This document shows positions 14,401 to 28,900 of a DNA stretch of 64,000 nt, one piece after another. Source of the DNA: Megalonaias nervosa (lineage: Eukaryota > Mollusca > Bivalvia > Unionida > Unionidae); the NCBI GenBank assembly GCA_016617855.1, contig JAECUM010009832.1, positions 81,133 through 145,132 of the forward strand, given 5' to 3'. The translations under genes and the position numbers were made by a program. The notes beneath the pieces are model-generated. The model worked only from the letters and a program-made list of their open reading frames with translations. It was not told the origin of the DNA and searched no databases. Position 1 is the first letter of the stretch; each line of letters begins with the position of its first letter.

Positions 14401-17400
14401 TAGAAGTAGACATGTTTATTTGGGTCTGGGTCTAGGTTGTTTGAATTCCCCTACAATTTACTTGGCATACCTGACATATTCCAGGTTCTATATTATCACT
14501 TTTTTTACAAACTTTCTAATTATAACTAACATTTTATCTTGTAAACATTAAGAAGTTTCTAGACGGTTATTTTCATTAGGTAATGTTGATTTTTTTAAAA
14601 GAAAATGTTAATTGTGACCTGAGGTCAAGTAAAAGACTATATAATCGTGCTACTGGAAAAATTATTCATCTGTACTCTAAGACCTAGCAGAATCAATTTG
14701 TATTATTGTTGTGTCCAGTAGATCATTTGCCCTGGAATTTATTTCTTCAAATTATTCAAGTGATTTTTCTCTGGAAATACAGAGTGCTCATAAAAAAATA
14801 ATATTCTTTGACAGAGACATTCACTAGGATTGATAGTGAATTCAAACCTGGAATTATATTACTGTGTTTCAACAAAAGACTGTTGGCACATCAACACTTT
14901 ACAAGTCATTACAGACACATCAACACATTCAACATTGGATTTAATTTGGATTTCTACTAAAGTTTATTCGTAACTTTTATTAGGACTTATGTCTGTAATT
15001 CCAAGATTATTTTGAGATTTAATTCGCAATGCTGTAAGTTCTTTTTCTTTTTTCATTTTCACTTTGTATTGTAGGGAAATAAATTATGTTTGGACTTTTA
15101 CAAGCTTGTCGCTTTTCACTCTTTTCTGTTACTAATTTTAAGAGCACAGACTTTTAATACTTGTGTGTGACCTATTCCACACGGGACCTCACCTTTCTGT
15201 ATTCTTTATTCCTTATAATCTCACACCCCAAACAATGATTGCTTCAGATCATTTAAATTCTTACACTCATTCAAATATCATTTAAATTTTCTCTAAGTTT
15301 CACCTGATGCATTAAATATTTTGTATTTGCTACTGGAAAGGCTATTCTTGGCTGGAAGAACTTGTGGCTCACCCTTTGCTTTTCTAATATATGTAATTAA
15401 AAATGTTTACAACTGAGGCACAGTATTTTTCCCTTAACATGTTACTGTATATACTCACCTATGAGTCAAGTCCAATTGTGAACAACACGGATGCTGATCT
15501 GGTGTCATATAATGTGCTGGCAGATCAGAGTCTATTTTATTTGTTCTTCTGATTACTCCTAACAAGCAGTGTAGACCCAGACTGGCCAGTGCATTATGCA
15601 ATGGTAGATCTGGGACTGTTCAGTTTGGAATTGGGCTCAACTTACAATGTACATATGGTATGCTAACATGTCAAATGTTTACTAATATTTGATCTCCTTT
15701 TCTTAGAGTTGCATGGGGTACAAATCGTACATTATTTCAGAAAAAGGGGGCACGATCCAACATGCCAGACTCAGCTGACACCAATGCTACCTGGATTAAA
15801 AAGACTAAAAAAGGACAGTCTGATACAGACATAAAAGTATGAAACATAACATGACCTCCAGTTTTAGTAACCTGCATAATGACAGCAATAAAATACTTTG
15901 CATTTGTTTTGGAAACAAAATATACAAAAGTAAGTCTTTACCTCAAAATTTTGTTTGCTTTCTTCCCATTCTTCTTCAAGCCTTCTTTTCTCTTCAGCAG
16001 CTTTCCTCTTCTTTTCATTTGAATTCTGTTGGGTAAACAAATGGATATTGCTGGTATGTTTAATTTTCCCTTATTAAATTGGATGAGTCCAATATTTTAA
16101 AAACTGTCTCTTAATTTATGTGAAAAATAATTGTATGGACCTATAAAAGTGGTGCACACTTCTTCATCAAAATTAGTGCAAGATTTGTTTCACAGAAATG
16201 GAGAACCTTGCAGCATATTTCACTGACAAAGATGGAGTGCCAATTTAATCAACCTCTTAATAAACTATTTTGCACTGAACTGACACATGTACAAACTGGA
16301 CTGGCACATGGTACAAACTGAACTGACATGTGATATAAACTGGACTGACACGATACAAACTGGACTGACACATGGTATAAACTTCTTTAATTTAACTGAC
16401 CATCATTTTTATATGACAAAATTTCATCAAAAAATTGTCTACTTAAAATGGACATGGATTTCATCAGAAAATATGGAGTAAACTGTACTTTTGCAATTAG
16501 TAGAAATGCTGACAGAGACACCAATTGTGCATCTTAAATTAAAAATTATAACTGAATTTCTGTTACAATGTTCTGAGAACTAAGCAACGAATTAAATGTT
16601 CTCCCATCTAAAGATTAAAAGCAATTAGTGATCTGATATTTTGCCAATATTGTCTGTGACTGGCTTAAATATACTAGCATAAACCAGTATATTTATTAAG
16701 ACTTATCAATCATATGGTCTAATGTGGTGTTCCAATGACACGCAATCAACTGTATATAAAATTATCAATCATATGGTCTAATGTGGTGTTCCAATGACAC
16801 GCAATCAACTGTATATAAAATTATCAATCATATGGTCTAATGTGCTGTCCCTATGATACACATTCAACTGTGCATAAAATTATCAATCATATGGTCTAAT
16901 GTGGTGTCCCCATGATACATACTCAACTGTGCATAAAATTATCAATCATATGGTCTAATGTGGTGTTCCAATGATACACAATCAACTGTACATAAAATTA
17001 TCAATCATATGGTCTAATGTGGTGTCCCCATGATATATACTCAACTGTGCATAAAATTATCAATCATATGGTCTAATGTGGTGTTCCAATGATACACAAT
17101 CAACTGTGCATAAAATTATCAATCATATGGTCTAATGTGGTGTTCCAATGATACACAGTCAACTGTACCAATCATATGGGTACCTGGGTAATGATCATTA
17201 GGACTGATTTGACCTGTTAGAAGTTTCTGAAAATTTTAACAGTTTTACCTATGATTCACAATCATCTGTACATAAAATTATCAATCATATGGCCTAGTGT
17301 GGTGTTCCAATGATACACAATCAATTGTATATAAAATTATCAATCATATGGCCTAATGTGGTTTCCCCATGATATATACTCAACTGTAGATAAAATTATC

Positions 17401-19129
17401 AATCATATGGCCTAGTGTGGTGTTCCCATGTCCCCATGATACATATTCAACTGCACATAAAATTATCAATCATATGGTCTACTGTGGTGTCCCCATGATA
17501 CATACTCAACTGTGCATAAAATTATCAATCATATGGTCTAATGTGGTGTCCCCATGATACACACTCAACTGTACATAAAATTATCAATCATATGGTCTAA
17601 TGTGCTGTCCCCATGATACACACTCAACTGTACATAAAATTATCAATCATATGGCCTAGTGTGGTGTTCCCATGTCCCCATGATACAAATTCAACTGCAC
17701 ATAAAATTATCAATCATATGGTCTAATGTGGTGTTCCAATGACACACAATCAAGTGTACATATAATTATCAATCATATGGTCTAATGTGGTGTCCCTATG
17801 ATACACACTCAACTCCACATAAAATTATCAATCATATGGTCTAATGTTTTCCCCATGATACATACTCAACTGTACATAAAATTATCAATCATATGGCCTA
17901 ATATGGTGTTCCCATGATACACACTCACTTGTACATAATTATCAATCATATGACCTAGTGTGTGTTCCAATGATACACACTCAACTGTACATAAAACTGT
18001 CAATCATATGATCTAATGTGGTGTTCCAATGATACACAATCAACTGTACACAAAATTATCAATCATATTGTCTAATGTGGTGTCCCCGAGATACACAATC
18101 AACTGTACATAAAAATGATCAAACATATAGTTTAATGTTATGTCCCCATGATACACAATCAACTGTAAATAAACTTATCAATAATGCTGAAAAAATTCCA
18201 TGTCTGTAAATGATTCCTGTTATGTATATTTAATTATTTGTTTGTTAGTTTTATAATTGTTTTTATTCCATTACATGTTATTGTAATGACAACTTTGTCT
18301 ACTGGATTTGACATTTTCTTTAGAAATTCAGTTCAGTTCTGTTTGACCTGACATTTTTTAGTTTACTGATAAACAACCAGTAGTAGAAACACTGTATCTA
18401 GTTGCTGACCTTGATTCAGAACCAGTGTCAGTTTTGGGTAAACAACTTTTTCTTTTTTTTAAAAAATTCATTCTGAGAGTAAGTTTCATTCAGTGGAATC
18501 AAGGCCATAGCTGGAGTATGTGATGATTATCATGTAAAAAATTTCTATTCCTTCTGGAAAGATGAACTCTTGACCCCCATCTGGGCATCTGTTTTGCGTT
18601 ATAGTTAGTCTTATAACTCATGTAATTATAAGAATTAGCCAGTCAGGCTCTAAACATATGTTGTGACCAGTTTGAGTTGAAATTCTATTTTATGGAATTA
18701 GTGATTCTGTTCCCTTGAAAATACAAGTGCTCATACAGAATTCTTGGACAAAGACATTTATTGAAAACTATTCGGAATTCCAAACTGGAATATTATTTTC
18801 TGTGATTCAAAGAAGAAACTGTTGACACATCAGTACAATGCTGACTATTGCATATGTCATCGCCTTCCATCTTGGAATTTCATCGGGACTCAAACTCAGA
18901 TTCATTTAGGACTTTATAATAATAGAACTTCTATTTTTTTTAATTATTGGATTAATTTTGGATTTGATTCATAAAACTGTTAAGTTCTTTTTCTCATTTT
19001 TACCTTGGTTTTCTAGGGAAATAAATTACTTGTTAAATTTTACAAAGCCTGTTGTCTTCACTCTTTTCTTGTTACTTTTGTAATAGCCTAGACTCGTAAC
19101 ATTCCAATACACTGTGTCTGTGTGTGTGT

Positions 19130-19212
<83 letters not shown>

Positions 19213-22200
19213 GGATTTTTAATGTAGCTTATGATTTTGCAGTGATATCGCTACGATGTTTACAGTATGGCAATTTATAGTGATGTCTAGTACTCGGTCA
19301 TCATGCCACAGACATGTAGCATAATATTGCACCCAGTCATATTATCCTGACACCAGGCTGACCTGTCCTAACTCTAACCTCTTAATGCTGAGAGCCTAAC
19401 GAGGCAGCTGTAAGTACCATTTTTATAAGTCTTTGGTTTCACTCAGCCGGGGTTATAAACCCACGACATCCTGCACCCGAGGCAGATGCTCTAACCACTA
19501 GGCCACCAGAGCAGTCCAATAAACTGAAATTTTTCTGTCTGAGGTACAACATGTCCTGTGTATAAATAAATATAGTTTACATTTTAAGAACAAAGTGTAA
19601 TAAAATTCAGTGTGAAATACCTTTTCTAGCATCTCATTGGCAGATTTGAGATCATGCATTTCTTCTTGGATTTGTGAGTATTTATTTTCTGCTGATTTCC
19701 TGGCCTGTTTTTCTTCTCGACACTGTCTGTTAAGATCTGCTATCTTACTTTCATCATCTAAAGAAAATAAATACTTCAGGATCAATAAAGTTTATCAGGT
19801 TCACTTTTATTATTTGTCTAAAAGTATACTGTGCTTGAATTTCTTGTTCTTACTACTTGTAATCTTTGGTAAGTGGAGAAAAATCAAGTTTTCAAAATCT
19901 TTATTTCAAATGACAATTGCTTAAACCTGTTACTGTTATTGACTATACAGTAATCAAAGAATTTCTTAACAAAAAGGAATTACTTGTCTAACAGTTTCAA
20001 TTTAAGTTTTAATGTTTTGAATTAAAACAATATTATCTTGAAAGGACTGATGCTATAATAGTTGGTAAGAATTTCCAGAATTGAAGATAAAATCATTTCT
20101 TCCTTTTAACTGCTTAGTGTTGAAACCTCTCTGATCTTATTAGCAATGACTAGATTTTCAAAGTAACTAACTGGATCACTTACTGGATTTAAGACTGTCA
20201 CCATTTTGATTCAAGACCAACAAAATATCATAAAAGAAAATTGATTTTGTGATGCAACAAATGAAGATCCTCTGATGATTTCATATTATTATGCATTTTT
20301 ACCTCTGCAATATGGAACACAAGAAACATGCTAGATTTCAAAATTATGAACTAAAATATTTCTATTAGCATTAGTTTTTCTGAACGTCAATTACATTTTC
20401 CATACTAAAAATAATTTTGGTCATAATATAATGTCAGTGGAAAGTTTCACAAACAAGAATTTGTTTAGACTGGTATTTACTGCATCAACCATCATGCTGA
20501 TTTCTGCAAAAGTTCATAGCATAACACTGCATTTGGCTGTATGAGGAAACATGAACTGATAATATGAATTAAATGACATTGCAGACCTTGATGTTGTGCC
20601 CGCAGCATTTCAAGTTCTTCCTGTAGTCGTTTGCTGTCCTCAGTTGTCAACCCAAGCTTCTGCCTGAACTCCAATTCATGTTTCTTCAGTGTGTTAATCT
20701 CAGAGAGGAGGTCACTGAGCTGAGACGTGGCAGAGCTAAGTTGTGTGGCCAGTTGTACCTAAAAAAATAAAATATTGGTATTTAATTGGACAATGACCTA
20801 ATGATAACTCCACCCACAAAAACCAAGTGGACCAATGAAAGAAATTGCTGACAGCTGTACACATACATTCCTCTAACAACCTTAGACATGGCTGCAAATC
20901 ATAACATACTTTGTGTAAGGAAAAAAGACAGTTTCATCTAATTTATTATTAAGTATTAATAATAAAACCTTTGTTCACACAAAGTAAAAACTGTCAATGC
21001 ATGCACAATTCAAATTGCTTGAAATTAGGTCACCCATACTGCATAAAAAAATGTGCTGTCATGGTATCTGTAAACTATACAGTATAATACAAAATTATCA
21101 TTTTGAGATTTCTTATTCCTCTTTCTCAAAGAAAAAAACAGATCCTGCAATGTTAGAGGAAATACAATAATTTCTTCATACATCATGGTATAAAAATTCT
21201 GATACAATTAAAAAATATTAAAAGATCAAACCACTAAAACATTATAAAACAATAATTATTTCTGCATTAGACTGTAGTACCAACCACACATGCTTTCATT
21301 CATTAAAGTTAGACACATACTTCCATTTCATTAAAGTTTGAGAATTATTTTCAGTCTTGAAACACAGGTGTTCTACTGCATTTTTTGAGCCTTCGTGCTA
21401 TAATACTGGGTAACCACCTAGTCAGCACCAACTAACTTAGCCTCACACTAGGGTTCATAAGCTATTTTGTCTGTAGAAAATTAAATACAGGATATTAAAA
21501 TAAATGTAAATACTTTGTTATCAACTGTAATATAGAGATCAAAGTTTGTGAAATTGATGATACCCCCAAAATTGAATCCATTTACCAGCCAATTGGTGCA
21601 TCTCAAATCACTTATTAATCTATTTTTTATTTCCCAAAGGCAGACTGGTTTTCTGGATGTGAAACAGTGGTCCAAAACCTTAACTGAGCAAATTTCTTTA
21701 TAACTGGCTTAAAATAAATCTGTCCCAGATCCATGACTTGATTGATTTTTTTCCTCCAGTGCAAATTTAATTTTGTTATGGAAGAAGAGAAGAACATAGA
21801 AAAGGCAAGGCAGTAGTCTTAAAATGTCAATTTGACCTTGAACTTTTGACCTTGAATTTAACAGGTTTCTTCCTTACCACAAGTGTTAACTATCCACAAA
21901 CTGTGGTAGCTGTAGACGGTGAAGAAAACAAGTTACTGTGAAGAAACAAAATAGGAAACAGATTGACATCATAATAGAATATAAAAATATACGTTATGCA
22001 CTTATTAAATATAGAGCATATTAATAAGGGTTCATACCTGGGTGATTCTAGTGAAATAGTTGCCCTTGTCGGTGAATTCACTTTACCACATCAGGAAAGT
22101 GAAGCTGACTTCACCCTGCCATGAACTGATACTTACATGCCATCTCACCCGCATCCATCGCAATAGTTCCCTACCTGAGATCATTTCTATTTTGAGTTAA

Positions 22201-24573
22201 ATATTAAAGTTTGTGTGGTATTTAGTTATAGAACTCATATTTATAGGGGTAAAACAGTATAAAATACTGTAACATTAACTTTTGTTTATTTGCGTATATT
22301 TTGTAACTTCTGGTGCCCCCAAATAAACAATGAGTTACAATTTTACTGGCAATTATAATGAATTGTCAAGGAAGATTTAGGACAAAAATACTAATAACAG
22401 ATCAATTTATATATGTATTCACCATGAGAATGCACTGAGTGATAGTTCGATATTGCCTGTGGCAATTATCAGTCCCCTATATCTGCAACAATTATGTAAC
22501 CTACATGTATTTTTGATGTTCCTGTCTAACGCTGTTAAGAAAGATGTGCTTGAGTGTTTCTAATTTAAAATAGAAAGTTTTTTATATTTTCTTAAAATAT
22601 GATTAGCATTTTGAGCTAACAGAACACCATTTTGAGTTTGTAGAACACCAGCCAGTAGAACACATTGTTTTTAGTACTATTTAACTTGCACAACCAGAAG
22701 AACACCAGTTGTTGACACACTCATTATGCCATTAAGAAATTTGACCTTTACCTCACTTCTCCCATTTTCCCATTTTATACTGACATTATTACTCTTTTGT
22801 AAGCCCTCTAGAAATGACAAACTAAATAACTATACAAATCAGCCATTGACATCTCTGGGCATAAGACAGGCAGAATAGATTGACACCATTTTCTAGGCCA
22901 ATACAGAGATCATTATACAGAATTACTGTATCATCTGCATACCTTTTCCTGTTCCAACTGTAGTAGTCTAGCCTGAGACTGGTTGGCAGTTGTTTTAAAG
23001 CCCTCATTTCTCTCTTCCAACATCAGATGACTCTTTTCTACATAGCTACAATTAAATATAACATAACTTTGTAAATAATACATATTATCTTCATTATGTT
23101 ACAATACTATATGATATTGTAAGCAATGATCTGCTTGCTCATATTGTATACTATGAAGAGATTCTTTTTTGATTAAAATGAATTACATTTTATTTTATGG
23201 CACACAATGTAATATAAAGCAGGTGTTTCGATTATGTCAAACCTTTATAATAAAAAAGTCATACAAAATATAGCTTTCATAACAAACTGTGGCACAAGAG
23301 CAAATTGTGTCACTCCAAATTTTACAAAATCTTTGGATATGAGGAAAATTTATAGCAACCTTGAGATTAGAAGCTTGTCAAGTACAGTTGTAATATAATT
23401 TTGGTTGGGTTGGGAGGATGGGGGAATATATATCAATAGGTCTTTGCCTATACACACAGGGAAATTTATACTGTAGCAGTGCATACCTTTGATTTTGCTG
23501 TAATAATTTAGAAATCTTTTCATTTTGGGATTCCACTCTTGAGCTCATTTCTAGTAATTCCTTCTTCAATCTGTCATTCTCCTGAAACAAAATCATAACA
23601 AGCATTCAAGCATTTTCCTGAAGGGTTTGGTTTAGAAGAATATATCTGCATTTTAATCAAGTAACAACATGTGTAATAAAATAACGTCACATTGTTTCAA
23701 GTTACAGAATTTATTGTGTGTGGATAATAATTCCTCTAATAGTCCGTTATTTCAAATGTTAGTGTACCAACTGCGAACAACACAGACCTGATCTGCTGTC
23801 ATATAATGTACCATTAGATCAGGGACTATGTTGTTTGTTTCACTCACCACTCCTAATAAAATGCAGAGACCTAGATCTGCTGATGCATTATGTGATGATA
23901 TTAGGGTCTATATTGCTTGCATTTAGACTCAACTTACAATCAAGGATATATGGTAGGAATATTCATCCAGCATTACTCGGATTCTACTTAATAAAAAAAA
24001 CTGGTCAATTAAATAACATAGAAATAAAATTGGCCAAACATGATGTTTTTACTTACTTGCTTGATAAATTGTTTGTGAATTTAGGAGTCTCAGTCAAGGT
24101 ATAAAATTAGGGAGTTTAATTGTCACAACTGTGTTTCAAATACCCTTGGTTGAAATTTGGTAATAACAGGCTTTTACCTGAGGATTTAGGAGCATTAATG
24201 GTGCTATTACTGTTGTGAAAAGAAAGATAGAGACTGATAGACTGATCAAAGATTTGTTTGTTATTTAGGCTGCTGGTCCAAAATATCATAACATTTTAAC
24301 AATATACAAATATAAAGAATCACCAATTCCTACACCGAGATATAGAAAACTACGTATCCTTTTTTTTAGATTATTAACATAAATCAAATTTAGCCTATGT
24401 TGCCGATGTAGTTCTATATGCATCATATAACCTTCTGCCCAATCTGTAATCCTTTTACTCAAAATGCTTGTCAAGAGTTTACACCGTGTAATGATTAAAG
24501 AAGTTCGGAGATTCGGAGATTCGGAGAGAGAGAGATTCGGAGAGAGAGAGAGATTCGGAGAGAGAGAGAGATT

Positions 24574-24648
<75 letters not shown>

Positions 24649-25913
24649 ATTACTTGTACAATTCTCTGTATATTGTGGAGTAAGACTGTGGCTTCCATGT
24701 TGGGTGTCAATGCTGCATGGGCCCTGGAATCTGCAGTATAACTCTGTATCATGTCGAGCTATGACACAAAAGGTTTAAGTTTTCTTTATTTCACATGGTG
24801 TAAAAATTTCACAACTTCAACAAAGTTTTCTCAAAAGGAACTTGAGTTTTCACTATCAGCCGATCAGAAATGATTCTTGAAAAGTAACATCATATGTGAT
24901 TGGTTGAACAAAATCTAAAGCTACAACTCAAACTCAAGAGTTGTATGATTTCCACGAACTGATTTTAATATAATGCAAAACAATGATATGAGATTACTCT
25001 AAGTAAATTGGAATGCCTTGGTCATCATGACTTTGTCTTGTATGACATCACAATATCAGAATTGAGACGATTACCATAGAAAGCATGACATGAATTTAGG
25101 AAATGAAATCCTGATCACTTGATCTAGTAAGAAGGAAAAAGAAATGAATTAATAGTCTCACACAAAACTGGAGCCTCCGCCCCTGCCTGAACCCCCCAAT
25201 CTGGCTTTCTGACCTACATGTGACTTCTATCATAATCCCTGATAAGTGAGAAGTATAGTTAAAAATATAGTCATTTCACAAAAGTTGTGAGATGGACTGA
25301 GGTGCTGACAGATGTATAGATACAGCGGCATACATTGTGACAACTATACCTCATCTAGCATACATTGTGACAACTATACCTCATCCGGCATACATTGTGA
25401 CAATTATACCTCATCCAGCATACACTGTGACAACTACACCTCATCCAGCATACACTGTGACAACTATACCTCATCTAGAATACATTCTGACAACTATACC
25501 TCATCCAGCATACATTGTGACAATTATACCTCATCAAGCATACATTATGATAACTATACCTCATCTAGCATACATTATGACAACAATACCTCATCTAGCA
25601 TATATTATGACAACTATACTTCATCCGGCATACATTGCAAACCTGCCAAAACATACCATGTCAAACGAAAAACCACTCCCAAATCCCACTACACTATGTT
25701 TTGAAAACATGATTTTCAGGAATCTTAACTGCAAAGTCTTTTTCAACAAAAAAATGTATTTGACTTTCAATGGGTAATATGCATCCATACCGTTTGTGGT
25801 ATTATAACTGGCATTTACTATTATAAATGCTGAAACAGAAATGTAATATTTAGTGCCATTCCCAAAATGCAGTCATTACTGGCAATTAAAGAAATGACAT
25901 CAAATACTTGTCT

Positions 25914-25989
<76 letters not shown>

Positions 25990-28900
25990 GTATATATGCA
26001 TATGTATATATATGTATATATATGAATGTAGCTAAAGATCTGGAATTCCACATTATACAGTTCAGTTGATAAAATCCATTTAAATCTAACTGTAAGCAGT
26101 AAAGTTTAATTTATGCAGGTTAATGATAAATGTGTAGTAAATTGATAAATATATATTTTACTTACTTTTTCCATAACTCTATCAATTTTATCAGAGACTT
26201 TTCCCAAACTGAGCCGGACCTCAGTATTTTGTTGCCTTGTCTCTGTTAACAATATTATATCTGAGGATTGGCTTGCTGTCATGGAAGCTGCACCTGGCAA
26301 ACAACAGAAAATTAGCATGCAAGTCTGTGCCCTACAAACTTTATGTTTCTGACCATTGCTGGTTTATTTGCAGATACAGAACTGGCCAGATATCTTAGGT
26401 TTCTATTTATACACAGAAAGAGAAGAGTTCTATAATGGGGGTCATATTTCTGATGATAAGAAACATAAAAAGAGGGTACATACGGTGATGATTTTTTGGT
26501 ATCTAATGAATTCAAATCAGCATAGCACAGTTTCTGATAAGTTTTGAGGGAGAGGGTGCTCAAAGTTTATTACAATATGAAGGAGAATAAGTTAAACAAA
26601 CATATAATTGGTTGTCTCACCTTGTAAGCTGCATTATAATAATGCAATTTTCTGCTTCCAATTGCAACAAAGGAACTCCATGCATATCTGGGTACTAACT
26701 TTGGACAAACTGCAATATTTGACTAACATTTCAGTTGAATATAGCAAAAGTGTTGAAGTCTTTGAAAAACATCATAAAAACCATAACATTGTTTAGGGTC
26801 TGATGCCAACACTGCCGCTGCAGAAGGTACTATTCCCTCACCATTCACAGGCAAAACAAAAAAAATGGCACCAAGTGTGTATTTGCCAAATTCAAAATGG
26901 AAAGATTAATCCATGATAGAGCACATAGATAATTAGCTGATTGATGTTCAAAGATATTACATAGATAAAACCAAGCATCCTACATAACAGTATCTCACCT
27001 GTTATGGACATTATGAAACATCAGGCAGAAAAAACCAAGTATTCTGAATAACATGGCATCTCACCTGTCAATGAAGTTATGATTCTGCTGACATAGGTGA
27101 GAAAGGATCTCATAACATATAGGGTTCAAAATTTAGTTATACAATCAAAGCCACCTGAAAGGTAACCTCTGTTCAGCAACCCCACACCATTTTAAAAGGT
27201 CCTGTACACCAGATTATCAAAGAAAAAATAAACAATCATTGGGCTGCTACTTGTCTTCATTAACATAATAGTGGGTTCTAATGATATTGATTACACATAA
27301 GAAGAGCTGCTAAAACAAGAGGCTCAAGTGAGCCTGATACTGCACACCAGTCATACAGTGGTAAAAAAGGAAACTGTAGTAATAAGCATGTCAAAGGACA
27401 CTCCTACTCTTTTATTAAAGTTGGTTCAGATACTGTAAAGAAGTAAAAAATATGCATTCCACCTGGTTGCAAAGGAAGCCCCGCCATTTCAAGGGGGCAG
27501 CACCTTATATATAATTGTCAAGGAGCATGTCCTAAGAAACAATCTATCAAGTTAAATCAAAATTGGGTCAGCTGCTCTGGCGAGAATTTGAAAATAGATT
27601 TTCCATATGGTTACTAAGGAAGTAATATTGTTGCTCAGGCAGTCAACCCATCTCCTAAGAAATACTCATACAAAGTTTGATCAAAAATGGTTCAGCCATT
27701 GTAGAAATTAAGTTGAAAATAGGTTTTCCATCTAGCTGCTAAAGATGCCACACTGTTACTAGGGAAGCCACACCAGAATAAACTTTGACAGACCATGTCC
27801 CAAGAAACAATCCTACCTAATTTGATCAAAATTGGCAAAGCTGTTCAAGTGAAAAAGTCAAAGAAAGACATTGCTAAGGAAGTCACAGTGTTGCTAGGAT
27901 ATCCACCTTGGATATAATAGAGCTTGTCTTAGCAAACATTCCTACTCCAAAAAATCCATACAGTTGCTATGAAGTGTTACACAGCTGCTAGGGGAGTCAC
28001 CCATATACAATTTTGAAACAGCATCTCCTAACAACCATTCTTATCAAGCTTATTCCAAACTGGATAATAATGTCTAGAGAATAAGTTGAAAATAGGTTTT
28101 CTGCCTGGTTGCTAAGGAATCTACACTGTTAATGGGGGAGTCACCTTGGACAAATTTTGTACAGAAAATGTCCAAAGAAAAAATGACAACCAAAATTGAT
28201 CAAAACAGACTCGGCCACCCTGGAGAGTTGAAAAAGGTCTTCCACATGTTTGCTCAGAAAGCAACACTGCTGCTATGGGATCTAACCCAGACTCAATTAT
28301 AATAAATCTTACCCTAAAAAAATGCTCCACTAAGTTTGATTCAAACTGACTCAGCTGTTATAGAGAAGTTAATATAGGGTTTTCCACCTGATTGCTAAGG
28401 ATGTCACACCGCGCCACTCTTGATAAAATTTTGATAAAACATGTCACAAGAAACATTCCAACCTGATCAAATTGGCTCAGGCATCAAAAGTAGATTTTTT
28501 TTAATTTGGTTACTATGAAACCCCCACTGTTGCTGAGACAGCAGCCCTGAATGCAAATTTGGTAGAACATGCTCTAAGAAACATTCCTAACTAGTTTGAT
28601 ACCAATTGGCCCAGTGGTGTTTGAGAAGTTTAGAACAGCATTGTTGACAAATGATGCACACAGGGCCATACCATAAGCTCAGTTTGCCTTATGGCCAGAT
28701 GAGCTAAAACTTACACAGTTGTTGAAAAACACCAAAATAAAAATATAGTTGTTATAGAACACCACATAAAAACAGACTCCTTTGTTTGTTGTGCACACCT
28801 TTTATTAAAATTTTATTAAACATTTACACTGAGCTTAATCCATAAACATTAACGCTGACTTTAATCTAGCGTGTGGATGGATGCACACACAAGAAATGTA

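Noticed and set aside
19440..19516. Possible tRNA gene (boxes A and B on the minus strand)
   Set aside because: Box B is mutated, no acceptor stem closes, and a SINE body follows directly.
25312..25777. Two overlapping plus-strand frames of 130 and 146 codons with ten-residue repeats
   Set aside because: Both are translations of the 30-bp minisatellite in different registers; a real repeat protein would be open in one.
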